64,000 nucleotides of DNA from Martelella alba (GTDB lineage Bacteria; Pseudomonadota; Alphaproteobacteria; Rhizobiales; Rhizobiaceae). A program made the position numbers and the translations under genes. The notes beneath the pieces are model-generated. The model ran no database searches. It saw only the letters and a program-made list of their open reading frames with translations, and was not told the DNA's origin. Numbering within the stretch: position 1 is the first letter of the stretch; each line of letters starts with the position of its first letter. The stretch covers positions 158,718-222,717 of the forward strand of contig NZ_VHLG01000007.1 in NCBI RefSeq assembly GCF_006516955.1, given 5' to 3'. Positions 1 to 11,917 of this stretch are shown in pieces.

Positions 1-2661
1 TATTTGGATGGCGCCAAATTCAAAAAGTTTGTTGGCGGGCAGGCAGGATGGGCTCAAAGGGTCAAAAATGTCTGTGACCAGACAGCCAGCAGGCTGGATG
101 TCCTTCTAGGACAGCTTCACACGGGCGGTAAACAGGGGCAGTCAGCGGCCAGCACCGTGGATGAGGGGCATTTGCAAAGCCTCGTTGATGGGTTGAAAAA
201 ATCCAGCGAAGCCCTGGGTGCCGGGATAAAGAAGGGCAATATCAATGATCCGGCTATTTCTCTCGTGCTTCCCCGCCTCGCGCTCGGGGCTGCAAATGCG
301 AACCGGCTCTGCGACCGGCTATACGGCAATGAAAATACCTGGGACGACCTGCCGGCACAGAAAGAGCAAAGAGCTGCTTTTCCTGATTTGTCCGCCGCAC
401 ATGATAATTCGATCCTGGGCCGAAACGCGCTGCAAGCCCAAACGAAAGCGGTTGAAACGCTGGTTGAGCAACTGTCTGACCAGAACAGTCGATTCACCAA
501 GGACATTTCGTCTGTGATTGGGCCACGATCTGCCAGCGCCCCGCAGGTGGCAAATGATGACAAGTCGTCGGAGGCGATCGGAACAGGCAGCAGCCTTTCG
601 GGGGCATCTGCTTCCGAGCGATCGGAGGCCAGCGAAGCAAGCGAAGCCACGGGCGTTATCGAAAAGACTTCACATATCAAGGCGATGCCCGTACTTGATC
701 AAATCGCAAATCATATGCAGGGTGTCAGCAAGGGCACATCCCTGTCGCTCGGAATAGGAAGTACCGCTGGATTTTCCGTGACATTTGGGAAAGGCAATTT
801 CCCCGGTGGCGTAGGCGGCTGCGCCGTCGGGGCTTCCAAGAATAACGAGCTCTGCCTCACCAGAAAAGCGGACGACATGATCGAGATCTCTTTGGTCAAC
901 AAGGATGGTCTGTCTGCCAAGTTGTTCGCCGGAACTGGCGAAACGTTAGAGGAATTCGGACCCAGTATCGGGGTAGGGCCTTTGTCTGGCAGCGTGTTGC
1001 CGGCAGACATCTCGGTCAGTTACAATTATTCAAAAACGCTTGCGCGCGGTCTCGCCTTCAACGTCAAGGCGGAAGAACTCGGTGATAAACTGCAACAGTT
1101 TATGGAATTATTCACTGGGCGAGGAAAGGACAACTCCGAGGAATCCGGCGTCGGTGCCCATTCGGATAATGCCAAGCTAGCGCCTGAAGTTCAGTATTCT
1201 CACAAAGAGAAACATGAACACAAGGTGGGCGTCAAGGTTAACGCAGATATTCGCACGACGGTTGGGGAGGAGATCTCTGGCGACGATAGTCGTTATGGAG
1301 CATTTGTTGCTGGCAGGCGCGCCATCGGGGTCGAAGCCGAAGCAGGATATCGTTGGCGGGGTGAACGCAATTTCAACTACGGACCGGAGAAAAGCAATAC
1401 GGCTACTAAAGAACGCGGGGGGTTCATCGAAGGCAAGGTTTACGATGAAAAGAAGTTCATATGGAGCAATTCTCTGGAAGTCGGCGAAGATATCAAACTC
1501 GTTCTTCCGATAACTCTTGCCCATGATGAAGAAACGTTACCCGTGCCAACGACGATGGCTGTCGGTTGTGAGATAGGGGCCAAAGCGATGCTGCGTACGG
1601 GCCAAACTCTCGACAATGCCAATACGCTGGACAGCAAGATCGAGGCGATGGAAGCCAGGCAGGCCAAACAGAATTCTGCTGAGGGTGCCGGCGAGCTTGC
1701 AACGCTGAAGCAGCGCAAGGACTTGATGGCAGGCATATTGTCACAGGTTGAGAAGCTTGAAACGCGTGCGCAGCAAGCCGACGGCAAAGCAATCATGCGC
1801 GGAGCGACGTTGGAAGAGGTAAAGCAGCAGGCCATGATGGTCGTTGAAGCCCTGGATAAGGGGAAACACGAGATCGGGGTTGCCGGCCTCGGCAAGGAGG
1901 TTGGCAGTATCGTTCTGGCCAGTCAGAATTACACAAAGATTGAACGAGAGCTGAAGGATCGCCTGGGGCCACCACCGCAGGGCAACCCTTCAACCAGCAT
2001 GGAGGCGCTGACGGGCAAGCTGGGGCAGTTTAGAGATTACGCCAAAGACAAGACGTATAACTTTACGCTTCGCGATGCGGCCCAACGGCTTGCAGAATGG
2101 CCCAAAGCCGGTGACAAGCAATTGAAGCCAACACTCAAAAGAATTGCGGATTCATCTGATGGCATGACCCGGGGCGAACGCTTCAACAAGCAATCCGTAG
2201 TAGCGACCGAAGCGGTTTACAGGCTGCCACTGTCGCAGGTGCTGGAGCTTGCCGAAACGTTGAACGCGGCATTGACGATTGCCAATAGCGAAGGCGCTTC
2301 GAACGCCGATGGCTCGGTTTCAGACCCCAAGGAAAAGGGGATGTCTGGCATTCTGAAAAAGAGCCGGAAGATATTAAGCGGTCAACAGGGGAAAGACCGC
2401 GACCGCTATCAATTGGTCGAAGTTCGTTTTAGTGGCAATTCAGTGCTGAGTGGCCGGCAAGCTGGTCTGTTTAGCACCCTGTCGTTGGGCGGTGCGAAAA
2501 AAAATAGAAGTCTCGTTCAGAGACAGCCGCTTGGAAGTCTGCGTTTTGAATATCCCGATGACCAGAGCCACATTCCCTCGGCCATTTACGATCACACGAA
2601 AGGGGCGCTGCAAGTCAACAGGTTTGGTGGCATGCCAGACAGAAAAGCCATTCAAGAGTGA
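1..2661 (+). CDS. Large unrecognised protein, 5' end outside the window
   Basis: The frame is open from the first base, so the true start lies upstream; at least 886 codons are visible. I do not recognise the family. The visible N-terminal part is polar with an Ala/Ser/Glu-rich linker near residues 195-220. Roughly residues 240-520 are rich in Gly, Ser and alternating hydrophobic residues (for example GIGSTAGFSVTFGKG), which suggests many amphipathic beta strands, possibly a barrel. Residues 530-640 look helical and charged. No signal peptide, transmembrane helix or enzyme motif is visible. Base composition is clearly less GC-rich and less third-position biased than rnd and aspS next door, which suggests transfer. 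A large secreted or effector-like protein, perhaps of the AvrE/DspE type with a beta-barrel C-terminal part, is only a guess. The reading frame is convincing; the function is unknown. Confidence 0.75.
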   Translation, partial: YLDGAKFKKFVGGQAGWAQRVKNVCDQTASRLDVLLGQLHTGGKQGQSAASTVDEGHLQSLVDGLKKSSEALGAGIKKGNINDPAISLVLPRLALGAANANRLCDRLYGNENTWDDLPAQKEQRAAFPDLSAAHDNSILGRNALQAQTKAVETLVEQLSDQNSRFTKDISSVIGPRSASAPQVANDDKSSEAIGTGSSLSGASASERSEASEASEATGVIEKTSHIKAMPVLDQIANHMQGVSKGTSLSLGIGSTAGFSVTFGKGNFPGGVGGCAVGASKNNELCLTRKADDMIEISLVNKDGLSAKLFAGTGETLEEFGPSIGVGPLSGSVLPADISVSYNYSKTLARGLAFNVKAEELGDKLQQFMELFTGRGKDNSEESGVGAHSDNAKLAPEVQYSHKEKHEHKVGVKVNADIRTTVGEEISGDDSRYGAFVAGRRAIGVEAEAGYRWRGERNFNYGPEKSNTATKERGGFIEGKVYDEKKFIWSNSLEVGEDIKLVLPITLAHDEETLPVPTTMAVGCEIGAKAMLRTGQTLDNANTLDSKIEAMEARQAKQNSAEGAGELATLKQRKDLMAGILSQVEKLETRAQQADGKAIMRGATLEEVKQQAMMVVEALDKGKHEIGVAGLGKEVGSIVLASQNYTKIERELKDRLGPPPQGNPSTSMEALTGKLGQFRDYAKDKTYNFTLRDAAQRLAEWPKAGDKQLKPTLKRIADSSDGMTRGERFNKQSVVATEAVYRLPLSQVLELAETLNAALTIANSEGASNADGSVSDPKEKGMSGILKKSRKILSGQQGKDRDRYQLVEVRFSGNSVLSGRQAGLFSTLSLGGAKKNRSLVQRQPLGSLRFEYPDDQSHIPSAIYDHTKGALQVNRFGGMPDRKAIQE

Positions 2662-2717
2662 TCAGCGATCCGGGCCAGGCAAGGGGCGGCATCTGCCGCC
2701 CCGAAAGCCAATCTGCC

Positions 2718-3890
2718 TCAAAGTGTTACGATCTGCACCTTCTTGTCAACGAAGCGCAGCGCCATCTCGCCATTGATCAGCTTCAGCGCCGGCGTGCCGA
2801 ATAGTTCCCGGCGCCAACCGGACATGGCCGCAACCTCTGCTGCCTCGCCATGGGCGGCGATCTGGTCGAGATCGTCGGAAGAGGCGATAACGCGGGCGGC
2901 GACCTGCTGCTGGTCGGCGACGATCTTCAGAAGAACCTTGAGCAGTTCGGCTGCCGCTGCCGCGCCTTCCGGCAGCTGGGCGGGACGGGGAACCCGCGGC
3001 AGGTCGGCCTTGGGGATCATGAAGGCGGATTTGACGGCTTCTATCAGTCCATGGGCCGAAGATGAGCGTTCCCAGCCCTTCGGGATCATGCGCAGGCGCG
3101 CGAGCGCTTCCGGCGCCTGCGGCTGTTGCTGGGCAATCTCGTAGATCGCATCATCCTTCAAGACTCGGCCGCGTGGAACATTGCGGTTGCGCGCCTCGTT
3201 TTCGCGCCATTCGGCGACGGCTTTCATGACGGCAAATTCGATCGGTTTTTTGACCCGCATTTTCAGCCGCGTCCAGGCTTCGCCCGGCGGCAGGTCATAG
3301 GTAGCTGGCGATTCCAGCACTGCCATTTCCTCGGTCAGCCAGGCGGTGCGGCCTTCGCGCTCCAGCTGCTGGATCAGCTTTTTGTAGACGTCGCGCAGAT
3401 GCGTCACATCGGCCAGCGCATAGGTCAGCTGCTTTTCATTGAGCGGCCGGTGGCGCCAGTCGGTAAAGCGCGATGACTTGTCCAGCGTGACGCCGGTAGT
3501 GCGGGCAACGAGCTGATCATAGGAGATGCTGTCGCCATATCCGCAGACCATGGCGGCGACCTGCGTGTCGAACAGGGGGGCGGGCAGCATGTTTCCAAGG
3601 TGATAGACGATCTCGAGATCCTGGCGCGCGGCATGAAACACCTTGGTTACGTTCGGATTGGCCATCAGTTCGAAAAAAGGCGCAAGATCGATGCCCTTGG
3701 CCAGGGGATCAACCAGAACTTCCAGCTCCGGGCTTGCCATCTGTATCAGGCAGAGTTCCGGCCAGAACGTGCTTTCACGGAGAAACTCCGTATCTACGGT
3801 GACAAAGTCGGATTGGGCCAGCGTCTGGCAGGCCTCGGTAAGCGCAGCGGTTGTTTCGATCATCATCATCAATTGGTTTCGTGTGTTCAT
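2718..3890 (-). CDS. rnd: Ribonuclease D
   Basis: A 3'-5' exoribonuclease of the DEDD superfamily that trims the 3' ends of tRNA precursors and other small RNAs. The Exo I motif (VDTEF, about residues 32-36), Exo II (FHAARQDLE) and Exo III (YALADVTHL) are intact, followed by an HRDC domain (around [18 protein letters not shown]). At 390 residues it has the usual bacterial length. The ATG at 3890 is chosen because AAAGGA lies just upstream at normal spacing; the frame extends 52 codons further 5' without any family similarity, and a triple ATG 21 bases inside lacks a ribosome site. It is divergent from aspS, with 283 bases between the starts that probably hold both promoters. Confidence 0.95.
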   Translation of the reverse strand: MNTRNQLMMMIETTAALTEACQTLAQSDFVTVDTEFLRESTFWPELCLIQMASPELEVLVDPLAKGIDLAPFFELMANPNVTKVFHAARQDLEIVYHLGNMLPAPLFDTQVAAMVCGYGDSISYDQLVARTTGVTLDKSSRFTDWRHRPLNEKQLTYALADVTHLRDVYKKLIQQLEREGRTAWLTEEMAVLESPATYDLPPGEAWTRLKMRVKKPIEFAVMKAVAEWRENEARNRNVPRGRVLKDDAIYEIAQQQPQAPEALARLRMIPKGWERSSSAHGLIEAVKSAFMIPKADLPRVPRPAQLPEGAAAAAELLKVLLKIVADQQQVAARVIASSDDLDQIAAHGEAAEVAAMSGWRRELFGTPALKLINGEMALRFVDKKVQIVTL

Positions 3891-4173
3891 TCTTTCCTTT
3901 GCCTTTGAGCGGCTTATGTCAAGCGCTGCGCTCAAATGGAGCGCGCTACGGCGCTTTTGGCGTGTGGACGCCTTGCCGCTGGTGCGTTCCGGTGACACTT
4001 CAACGGGTGGTGCCCGGCCGTCTTCCCGCAGGGAATTTCGTCCCATTGCCCCAAACTGGCCGGATTACCTTGACAAACCGGTCCCACCATGCGTTTTTCC
4101 GCCAGATTTTCTTTCGGGGCGTCCGCTTGATCGAAGCGGCAGACCGCCTCATGAACGCACTCAGGATTACATT

Positions 4174-5961
4174 ATGCATCGCTATCGCAGTCACAGCTGT
4201 GCCGCCCTTAAGAAGTCCGATGTCGGTACCATCGCCCGCCTGTCCGGCTGGGTGCATCGTGTCCGCGACCATGGTGGCCTCCTCTTTATCGATTTGCGCG
4301 ACCATTACGGCATGACGCAGGTCGTGGTTGATCCGGATTCGAAAGCTTTCGCCACCGCCGAGAAAGTGCGCGGCGAATGGGTGATTCGCGTTGACGGCAA
4401 GGTGCGCGCCCGCACAGAGGATACTGTGAACGCAAATATGGCCACGGGCGAGATCGAACTCTATGCCGAAGAGATCGAGATCCTCTCCACTGCCAAGGAA
4501 CTGCCGCTGCCGGTCTTCGGCGAGCCGGATTATCCTGAAGATGTTCGCCTGAAATATCGCTTTCTTGATCTGCGTCGCGAGACGCTGCATGCCAATATTG
4601 TCAAGCGCACCAAGATCATCACGGAAATGCGCGGCCTGATGACCGATGCCGGTTTTGGCGAATATACCACGCCGATCCTGACGGCCTCGTCGCCGGAAGG
4701 CGCGCGCGACTTTCTCGTGCCGAGCCGTATCCATCAGGGCAAGTTCTTCGCACTGCCCCAGGCACCGCAGCAGTACAAGCAGCTTTTGATGGTGGCCGGT
4801 TTCGACCGCTACTTCCAGATCGCGCCCTGCTTCCGCGATGAAGACCCGCGCGCTGACCGTCTGCCGGGCGAGTTCTACCAGCTTGACGTCGAGATGAGCT
4901 TCGTGACCCAGGAAGATGTCTGGGAAACGATGGAGCCCGTCATGACCTCGGTGTTCGAAAAGTTCGCCGAAGGCAAGCCGGTGACCAAGGAATGGCCGCG
5001 TATTCCCTACGACACGGCGATGCGCAAGTACGGCACCGACAAGCCGGATCTCAGAAACCCGATCGAGATGGAAGCGGTCACCGAGCATTTCGCCGGTTCC
5101 GGCTTCAAGGTCTTTGCCGGCATGATCGAAAAGGATCCGAAGGTCGAAGTCTGGGCGATCCCGGCCAAGACCGGCGGCAGCCGCGCCTTCTGCGACCGGA
5201 TGAACTCCTGGGCGCAGTCCTCCGGCCAGCCCGGCCTTGGCTATATCTTCTGGCGCAAAGAAGGCGAAGAAATCGTCGGCGCCGGTCCGCTGGCCAAGAA
5301 TATCGGCCCGGAGCGCACCGATGCGATCCGCACCCAGCTTGGCCTTGAAGACGGCGATGCCTGCTTCTTCGTTGCCGGCCTGCCGGAGAAATTCGTCAAG
5401 TTTGCCGGTGAAGCCCGCACCCGTGCCGGTGAGGAGCTGAACCTCGTTGACCGCGATCGTTACGAATTGTGCTGGATCGTCGATTTCCCCTTCTACGAAT
5501 GGAACGAGGACGAGAAGAAGATTGACTTCTCGCATAACCCCTTCTCCATGCCGCAGGGTGGTCTCGATGCGCTGGAAAACCAGGATCCTCTGACGATCAA
5601 GGCCTTCCAGTATGATGCTGTCTGCAACGGCTTCGAAATCGCCTCGGGCTCGATCCGTAACCAGTCGCCGGACACCATGGTCAAGGCGTTCGAGCTGGTC
5701 GGTCTGTCCAAGGCTGATGTCGAGGAACGTTTCGGCGGCATGTATCGCGCCTTCCAGTATGGCGCGCCGCCGCATGGTGGCTGCGCGTTCGGTATCGACC
5801 GTATCGTCATGCTGCTGGTCGGCGCAAAGAACCTGCGCGAAATCACGCTGTTCCCGATGAACCAGCAGGCGCAAGACCTGCTGATGGGCGCGCCTGCCGA
5901 GGCCAGCCCGACGCAGCTGCGCGAACTGGCGCTGAGGATTATTCCGCAGAAGAAGGACTGA
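4174..5961 (+). CDS. aspS: Aspartyl-tRNA synthetase
   Basis: A class IIb synthetase that charges tRNA-Asp in the cytosol; in bacteria lacking AsnRS the enzyme also charges tRNA-Asn. In order: an N-terminal OB-fold anticodon-binding domain (residues 1-105), motif 2 with [10 protein letters not shown], the bacterial GAD insertion, and motif 3 [10 protein letters not shown] near the C-terminus. At 595 residues it is full length for the bacterial type. The ATG at 4174 begins MHRYRSHSC, typical of this family, with AGGA just upstream; the open frame continues more than 170 codons further upstream but that part is not homologous. A hairpin follows about 30 bases after the stop. Confidence 0.97.
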   Translation: MHRYRSHSCAALKKSDVGTIARLSGWVHRVRDHGGLLFIDLRDHYGMTQVVVDPDSKAFATAEKVRGEWVIRVDGKVRARTEDTVNANMATGEIELYAEEIEILSTAKELPLPVFGEPDYPEDVRLKYRFLDLRRETLHANIVKRTKIITEMRGLMTDAGFGEYTTPILTASSPEGARDFLVPSRIHQGKFFALPQAPQQYKQLLMVAGFDRYFQIAPCFRDEDPRADRLPGEFYQLDVEMSFVTQEDVWETMEPVMTSVFEKFAEGKPVTKEWPRIPYDTAMRKYGTDKPDLRNPIEMEAVTEHFAGSGFKVFAGMIEKDPKVEVWAIPAKTGGSRAFCDRMNSWAQSSGQPGLGYIFWRKEGEEIVGAGPLAKNIGPERTDAIRTQLGLEDGDACFFVAGLPEKFVKFAGEARTRAGEELNLVDRDRYELCWIVDFPFYEWNEDEKKIDFSHNPFSMPQGGLDALENQDPLTIKAFQYDAVCNGFEIASGSIRNQSPDTMVKAFELVGLSKADVEERFGGMYRAFQYGAPPHGGCAFGIDRIVMLLVGAKNLREITLFPMNQQAQDLLMGAPAEASPTQLRELALRIIPQKKD

Positions 5962-5991
5962 TCGGTCCTTCCATTCATTCAAAAGAAAAGC

Positions 5992-6029
5992 CCGGCGGAC
6001 CGTTCCGCCGGACTGAGGTTGCTGACAGC
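5992..6029. terminator. Hairpin with downstream box after aspS
   Basis: A perfect 8-bp stem (CCGGCGGA at 5992-5999, TCCGCCGG at 6004-6011) with a 4-base loop. On the + strand it has no T tract but is followed at 6013-6029 by a box (CTGAGGTTGCTGACAGC) resembling one found beside other hairpins in this window. On the - strand the stem runs into CTTTTCTTTT, a standard intrinsic terminator, although no - strand gene lies to its right. It may serve both directions or end a small - strand transcript. Confidence 0.6.
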
Positions 6030-6234
6030 TTCCCTTGCCTGAAGGCCGGTTTTGTTTTTGCCCAGCTTTATCACGCTTCGCCCTTTCGGTTGCCCCGGAT
6101 GTGTGACACATGATTGGACGATCTGCTTTCCCGGGGCTGTATGTTTTGGTCCCGTACAAGCGTTGAAAACACTGGATCGGGCTGGCGTCCTTAAAGGGCT
6201 CGCCACCGCTCCTCAATCATCGTGACGGACGCCC

Positions 6235-8964
6235 GTGACCCAGGATAAAGCCTTTACAACCGAAGAACTCATCTCCGAGGAAAGCCGCGCGACGGCCACG
6301 CCGATGATGGAGCAATATATCGAGATCAAGGCCAATAACCCGGATCTTCTGCTCTTCTACCGCATGGGCGATTTCTACGAATTGTTCTTCGATGATGCGG
6401 TTGAAGCTTCGCGGGCGCTATCGATCACGCTGACGAAGCGCGGTCAGCATCTGGGCCGCGACATTCCCATGTGTGGCGTTCCGGTTCATGCCTCCGACGA
6501 TTATCTGCAGCGCCTGATTGCGCTTGGCTACCGGGTTGCCGTCTGTGAGCAGGTCGAGGACCCGGCCGAGGCCAAGAAACGCGGCACCAAGTCGGTGGTC
6601 AAACGCGATGTGATCCGGCTGGTGACGGCCGGCACGGTGACCGAGGACAAGTTGCTGCAGCCGGGCGAAAGCAGCTTCCTGATGGCCTTGTCACGGGTGA
6701 AGAGCGAGGGCGAAGGCAGTTACGGCCTTGCCTGGATCGATATTTCCACCGGTGTGTTCCGGCTTTATTCGACGGACGAAACACGGCTTGCCGCTGATAT
6801 TGCTCGTATCGAACCGCGTGAGCTGATCGTCGCCGACACGCTGTTTGCCGAGGAAAAGCTGAAGCCGGTCTTTGATTTTCTCGGGCGTGTCGTTTCGCCT
6901 CAGCCTGCGGTGATGTTTGACAGTGCGACGGCAAAAGACCGGATCGCCCGCTATTTCGATGTTTCGACACTGGACGGCTTCGGGCGTTTTTCGCGGGCGG
7001 AAATGTCAGCGGCAGCGGCAGCGATTGCCTATGTCGAAAAGACCCAGATCAACAATCGTCCGCCGCTTGGCATCCCCGAACATGACGGCGAGGCTGGCGC
7101 CATGTTCATCGATCCGGCGACACGGGCCAATCTGGAACTGGTGCGCACGCTGACCGGTGAGCGCAATGGCACGCTTTTGAAGGCCATCGACCGTACGGTG
7201 ACGGGCGGTGGGGCGCGGCTTCTGGCCGAGCGGCTGATGTCGCCGCTGACCCATCCCGAGCCGATCCGCACGCGTCTTGATTCGGTCGATTTCTTTCTTG
7301 AAGCACCGGCACTGTCGTTCGGCATCCGCGACTGCCTGAAACAGGTGCCGGACATGCCGCGCGCGCTGTCGCGGCTTTCGCTTGATCGCGGTGGCCCGCG
7401 TGATCTCGGGGCCATCCTGTCCGGCCTTGCCGCTGCGCGTGAAATTGTCGCCATGCTGGCGATGAACGAAATGCCGGAGGAACTGACAGGCGCGCTTGAA
7501 GCGCTGCAGGACCTGCCGGAAAGCGTTGAGGTGGCGCTGGCGCAGATGCTGGATGATGAGCTGCCGCTGTTGAAGCGCGATGGCGGCTTTATCCGCGAAG
7601 GCGCGATTGCAGCACTTGATGAGGCCCGTGGCCTACGTGACACCTCGCGGCGGGTGATTGCCGGCCTGCAGGCGCAATATGCTGAAGAAACTGGCGTCAA
7701 GGGTTTGAAGATCAAGCACAATAATGTGCTTGGCTATTTCATTGAAGTGACCAACCTCAACCAGGCGGCGCTGACCGGTACGGATGAACTGAAGGCGCGC
7801 TTTATCCATCGCCAGACCATGGCGAATGCCATGCGCTTCACCACGGCCGAGCTTGCCGATCTGGAAAGCCGGATCGCCAATGCCGCGGGCGAAGCGCTGG
7901 CGCTGGAACTATCCGCATTTGAAGACATGCGCTCTGCCGTCACCGGCGCGGCCGAGGCGCTGAAGAAGGGCGCCCATGCGCTGGCCGTTCTCGATGTTTC
8001 TGCCGGACTTGCCGTTTTGTCGGAAGCCGAGGCCTATTGCCGGCCGCAGGTCGACGAAACGACCGCCTTCGACATTGCCGGCGGGCGTCATCCTGTCGTC
8101 GAACAGGCGCTGAGGAAACAATCGGCCGGGCCCTTTGTCGCCAATGATTGCGTGCTGTCGCCAAAGGGCGGCGAGCATGGACAGCTTTGGCTGCTGACCG
8201 GACCGAATATGGGCGGTAAATCGACCTTCCTGCGCCAGAATGCGCTGATTGCCGTCATGGCGCAGATCGGCAGCCATGTCCCGGCTGAAAGCGCTCATAT
8301 CGGTATTGTCGACCGACTGTTCTCCCGCGTCGGAGCGTCGGATGACCTGGCCCGCGGTCGCTCAACCTTCATGGTGGAGATGATCGAAACCGCCGCAATC
8401 CTCAATCAGGCCGGACCGCATGCACTGGTGATTCTTGACGAGATCGGTCGCGGAACGGCAACCTTTGATGGCCTGTCGATCGCCTGGGCGACGGTCGAGC
8501 ATCTGCATGACGTCAATCGCTGCCGGGCGCTGTTTGCCACGCATTTTCATGAATTGACCGTTCTACCCGAAAAGCTGCCGCGGCTTGCCAATGCCACCAT
8601 GCGGGTGAAAGAATGGAAAGGCGATGTCGTCTTCCTGCATGAGGTGGGTCCCGGTGCCGCAGATCGTTCCTACGGCATTCAGGTTGCGCGGCTTGCAGGC
8701 CTGCCGGCCAAGGTGGTCAAGCGGGCAAAGGATGTGCTGACCCGGCTGGAAGATGCAGACCGCAAGAACCCGGCTGCCTCGCTGATCGATGATCTGCCGC
8801 TGTTTCAGGTGGCCATGCGGGCTGCACCGGCCGAGCCGGAACCATCTCAGGTGGAGGCACTGCTGGAGACGATCAATCCCGACGAGATGAGCCCGCGTGA
8901 AGCGCTTGATGCGCTTTACGCATTGAAAGCGAAATTGCAGGAGACCATTTCCGTCGGTGAGTGA
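6235..8964 (+). CDS. mutS: DNA mismatch repair protein MutS
   Basis: A mismatch-recognising ATPase that starts methyl-independent or MutL-dependent mismatch repair. The mismatch-reading Phe-X-Glu motif lies in [12 protein letters not shown] near residues 41-52. The clamp and lever regions occupy the middle, and the ATPase domain has Walker [10 protein letters not shown] at residues 656-664 and Walker [11 protein letters not shown]. At 909 residues it is a normal length. The GTG at 6235 is the longest plausible start; an ATG at 6304 (MMEQYIEIK) would still keep the conserved core. It is followed at 55 bases by glnD in the same direction, the arrangement seen in many rhizobia. Confidence 0.96.
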   Translation: MTQDKAFTTEELISEESRATATPMMEQYIEIKANNPDLLLFYRMGDFYELFFDDAVEASRALSITLTKRGQHLGRDIPMCGVPVHASDDYLQRLIALGYRVAVCEQVEDPAEAKKRGTKSVVKRDVIRLVTAGTVTEDKLLQPGESSFLMALSRVKSEGEGSYGLAWIDISTGVFRLYSTDETRLAADIARIEPRELIVADTLFAEEKLKPVFDFLGRVVSPQPAVMFDSATAKDRIARYFDVSTLDGFGRFSRAEMSAAAAAIAYVEKTQINNRPPLGIPEHDGEAGAMFIDPATRANLELVRTLTGERNGTLLKAIDRTVTGGGARLLAERLMSPLTHPEPIRTRLDSVDFFLEAPALSFGIRDCLKQVPDMPRALSRLSLDRGGPRDLGAILSGLAAAREIVAMLAMNEMPEELTGALEALQDLPESVEVALAQMLDDELPLLKRDGGFIREGAIAALDEARGLRDTSRRVIAGLQAQYAEETGVKGLKIKHNNVLGYFIEVTNLNQAALTGTDELKARFIHRQTMANAMRFTTAELADLESRIANAAGEALALELSAFEDMRSAVTGAAEALKKGAHALAVLDVSAGLAVLSEAEAYCRPQVDETTAFDIAGGRHPVVEQALRKQSAGPFVANDCVLSPKGGEHGQLWLLTGPNMGGKSTFLRQNALIAVMAQIGSHVPAESAHIGIVDRLFSRVGASDDLARGRSTFMVEMIETAAILNQAGPHALVILDEIGRGTATFDGLSIAWATVEHLHDVNRCRALFATHFHELTVLPEKLPRLANATMRVKEWKGDVVFLHEVGPGAADRSYGIQVARLAGLPAKVVKRAKDVLTRLEDADRKNPAASLIDDLPLFQVAMRAAPAEPEPSQVEALLETINPDEMSPREALDALYALKAKLQETISVGE

Positions 8965-9019
8965 AATGGATTAAAACAACGTCAGTACCGCTTCAGGGTC
9001 CCGACGAAAAGGCGATAGA

Positions 9020-11917
9020 ATGCAGCAGATCAGGCCCGATAACGCCACAGCAAAGACACGGCAAAAAAAACAGCAGTCAAACGCTGGCGAAGCGACAACG
9101 CCGCTGGCAATGCCGGACCTGCTGAAGCCGGCAGGGCTGACGGACGAGCTGACGGTGCTGGCGAAAAAACATGCCGGCAAGCCGGAAAAATTGCGTTCCG
9201 AGCTGCTGGCGCGGCTGAAAGAGATCAACAGGGCGGGGCGCGAAGAGGCGCATCGGCTGTTGCAGGAGGATGGCGGCGGACTGACATGCGCGCGGCGGAT
9301 ATGCTGGCTTGAGGACCAGATGCTGATCGCGCTTCACGATCTGGTTACGACGGTTCTCTTTCCTTCCGCACGGCAGAAATTCGCGATCGCATCTGTCGGC
9401 GGTTACGGGCGCGGAACGCTGGCGCCGGGTTCCGATATCGATCTTCTGTTCCTGATCAAGGGATCGGAGACGGAAGAGACCCATAAGGCGATTGAATATA
9501 TTCTCTACATGCTTTGGGATCTGGGCCAGAAGGTCGGTCACGCCACACGTTCGATCGCCGATTGCATCAGGCTTTCCAAGGCCGATATGACGATCCGCAC
9601 CTCGATCCTCGAACTGCGCTATATCGCCGGTGTGGAGCAGCTGTGCGAAACGCTGCAGCATCGTTTTGACGAGGAAGTCGTCGCCAATAGCGGGCCGGAA
9701 TTCATCGCCGCCAAACTTGCCGAGCGCGATGAGCGTCATCGCAAATCCTTCGATACGCGCTATCTGGTGGTTCCCAATGTCAAGGAGGGCAAGGGTGGCC
9801 TTCGCGATCTCAATACGCTGTTCTGGATTGCCAAATATTTCTACCGCGTGCGGGAGACCTCTGAGCTGGTGCGGCTCGGCGTGCTGTCACGCCAGGAACT
9901 GACGCTTTTTTCGCGCGCCGAGGATTTCCTCTGGGCGGTGCGCTGCCACCTGCATTTCCTGACCGGCAAGGCCGAAGAGCGGCTTTCCTTCGAGATCCAA
10001 CGCGAGATTGCCGAGGCGCTTGGCTATCAGGATCGCCCCGGCCTTTCCGCCGTTGAACGCTTCATGAAGCATTATTTCCTGGTCGCCAAGGATGTCGGCG
10101 ATCTGACCCGCATTTTCTGCGCCGATCTGGAAGAACAGCAGGCCAAGGCTGCACCGGTGATTGGCCGGGTCTTGAACAAGTTTTCGAAGCGCCGCCGCAA
10201 AATTCCCGGTTCGTTGGAATTCGTCGCCGATCGCGGCCGCATCGCCCTTGCCGCTCCAGACGTGTTCAAGAAGGATCCGGTGGCGCTGATCCGCTTCTTC
10301 TATGTGGCAGAGATCAACGATCTCGAATTTCATCCCGATGCGCTGAAACTGGTGACGCGGTCGCTGTCACTGATCAATCGCGAAATCCGTGAAAATGAAG
10401 AGGCCAACCGGCTGTTTCTCTCGATCCTGACGTCGCGCAAGGATCCGGCACTCTATCTCCGGCGGATGAATGAGGCCGGCGTGCTTGGGCGTTTCATTCC
10501 GGAATTTGGCCGCATCGTCGCGCTGATGCAGTTCAACATGTATCACCACTTCACCGTTGATGAGCATTTGATCCGGGCTGTCGCGGTTTTGTCCGAGATT
10601 GAGAAGGGCGGTGCGGAAAGCGTCCACCCGTTGGCGAGCGAATTGGTCAAGAATGTCGAGGACCGCACGGCACTCTATGTGGCCGTTCTGATCCACGATA
10701 TCGCCAAGGGGCGGCAGGAAGATCACTCGATTGCCGGTGCACGGGTGGCCCGCAAGCTCTGCCCGCGTTTCGGCCTGACGCCGAAGCAGACGGAGACCGT
10801 GTCCTGGCTGATCGAAAACCACCTCTTGATGTCGATGGTGTCGCAGACCCGCGATCTCAATGACCGCAAGACGGTTCTGGACTTTGCCGACCGGGTGCAG
10901 TCACTGGAATATCTGAATCTGCTTCTGATTCTGACGGTCTGCGATATTCGCGCTGTCGGCCCGGATGTCTGGAACGGCTGGAAAGGCCAGCTGCTGCGTA
11001 CGCTCTATTATGAAACCGAGCTGTTGCTGTCCGGCGGCTTTTCTGCCGTATCGCGCAAGGAGCGCGCCGCGCGCGCCGTGCAGGCGCTGACCGAGGCCCT
11101 TGACGACTGGAGTGACAAGGAGCGCGACAAATATGTCGGGCTGCAATATCAGAACTATCTGCTCACCGTGCCGCTGGAAGATCAGATCCGCCATGCGCGC
11201 TTCATCCGGCAGGCTGACCGTTCCGGCAAACTGTTCTCCACCATGGTGCGCACCAACGGGTTCCACGAAATCACCGAAATCACGCTTCTGGCGCCGGACC
11301 ATCCGCGTCTCCTGTCGATCATTGCCGGTGCCTGCGCTGCCACCGGTGCCAATATCGCCGACGCGCAGATCTTCACCACCACGGATGGCCGGGCGCTCGA
11401 TACGATCCTGCTCAACCGCGCCTTTGATGGCGATGAGGATGAATTGCGCCGGGCAAAGACCATCGGCCGGCTGATCGAGGATGTGCTGTCCGGCGTGAAA
11501 ACGCTGCCCGAGGTGATTGCAACGCGCTCGCGCGAGCGGCGCAAGAACAAGGCCTTCGCCATCGAGCCGCATGTCTCGGTCACCAACAAGCTTTCCAATG
11601 TCTTCACGGTCATTGAGGTGGAATGCCTCGATCGCACCGGACTTCTGGCCGATATCACCCAGACACTGTCGGAATTGTCGCTTGATATCCAGACCGCGCG
11701 CATCACCACCTTTGGTGAGAAGGTTATCGACAGTTTCTATGTCACCGATCTTCTCGGAACCAAGATCACCAGCGACAACCGGCTGGCAACCATCGTCAAA
11801 CGGTTGAAGGCGGTGCTTGAGGAAAAGGGCGAGGCGATCCGCGAGGGCATGCCGCAGGGCATGCTCAAGCCATCCTCTGCTGGCCCTGACCGCAATGCCG
11901 GCGGTGCCGCGCAATGA
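9020..11917 (+). CDS. glnD: PII uridylyltransferase / uridylyl-removing enzyme
   Basis: The bifunctional sensor of glutamine. It adds UMP to PII proteins when nitrogen is short and removes it when glutamine is plentiful. Domains in order: nucleotidyltransferase with [13 protein letters not shown] and the catalytic DID around residues 138-141; HD phosphohydrolase with HD at about residues 559-560 (LIHDIAKGR); then two C-terminal ACT domains (for example [14 protein letters not shown]) that bind glutamine. At 965 residues it is full length. The stop codon overlaps the start of murJ by four bases (ATGA), so the two are translationally coupled. Confidence 0.95.
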   Translation: MQQIRPDNATAKTRQKKQQSNAGEATTPLAMPDLLKPAGLTDELTVLAKKHAGKPEKLRSELLARLKEINRAGREEAHRLLQEDGGGLTCARRICWLEDQMLIALHDLVTTVLFPSARQKFAIASVGGYGRGTLAPGSDIDLLFLIKGSETEETHKAIEYILYMLWDLGQKVGHATRSIADCIRLSKADMTIRTSILELRYIAGVEQLCETLQHRFDEEVVANSGPEFIAAKLAERDERHRKSFDTRYLVVPNVKEGKGGLRDLNTLFWIAKYFYRVRETSELVRLGVLSRQELTLFSRAEDFLWAVRCHLHFLTGKAEERLSFEIQREIAEALGYQDRPGLSAVERFMKHYFLVAKDVGDLTRIFCADLEEQQAKAAPVIGRVLNKFSKRRRKIPGSLEFVADRGRIALAAPDVFKKDPVALIRFFYVAEINDLEFHPDALKLVTRSLSLINREIRENEEANRLFLSILTSRKDPALYLRRMNEAGVLGRFIPEFGRIVALMQFNMYHHFTVDEHLIRAVAVLSEIEKGGAESVHPLASELVKNVEDRTALYVAVLIHDIAKGRQEDHSIAGARVARKLCPRFGLTPKQTETVSWLIENHLLMSMVSQTRDLNDRKTVLDFADRVQSLEYLNLLLILTVCDIRAVGPDVWNGWKGQLLRTLYYETELLLSGGFSAVSRKERAARAVQALTEALDDWSDKERDKYVGLQYQNYLLTVPLEDQIRHARFIRQADRSGKLFSTMVRTNGFHEITEITLLAPDHPRLLSIIAGACAATGANIADAQIFTTTDGRALDTILLNRAFDGDEDELRRAKTIGRLIEDVLSGVKTLPEVIATRSRERRKNKAFAIEPHVSVTNKLSNVFTVIEVECLDRTGLLADITQTLSELSLDIQTARITTFGEKVIDSFYVTDLLGTKITSDNRLATIVKRLKAVLEEKGEAIREGMPQGMLKPSSAGPDRNAGGAAQ

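Noticed and set aside
5979..6206. A 75-codon - strand frame between aspS and mutS
   Set aside because: Its last codons are made by the terminator hairpin, which would end transcription before the stop; a non-coding RNA is more likely.
4000..6216. A very long open frame on the - strand, antisense to aspS
   Set aside because: It mirrors aspS through GC-rich third positions, has no recognisable motifs and no ribosome site. aspS on the + strand is certain.
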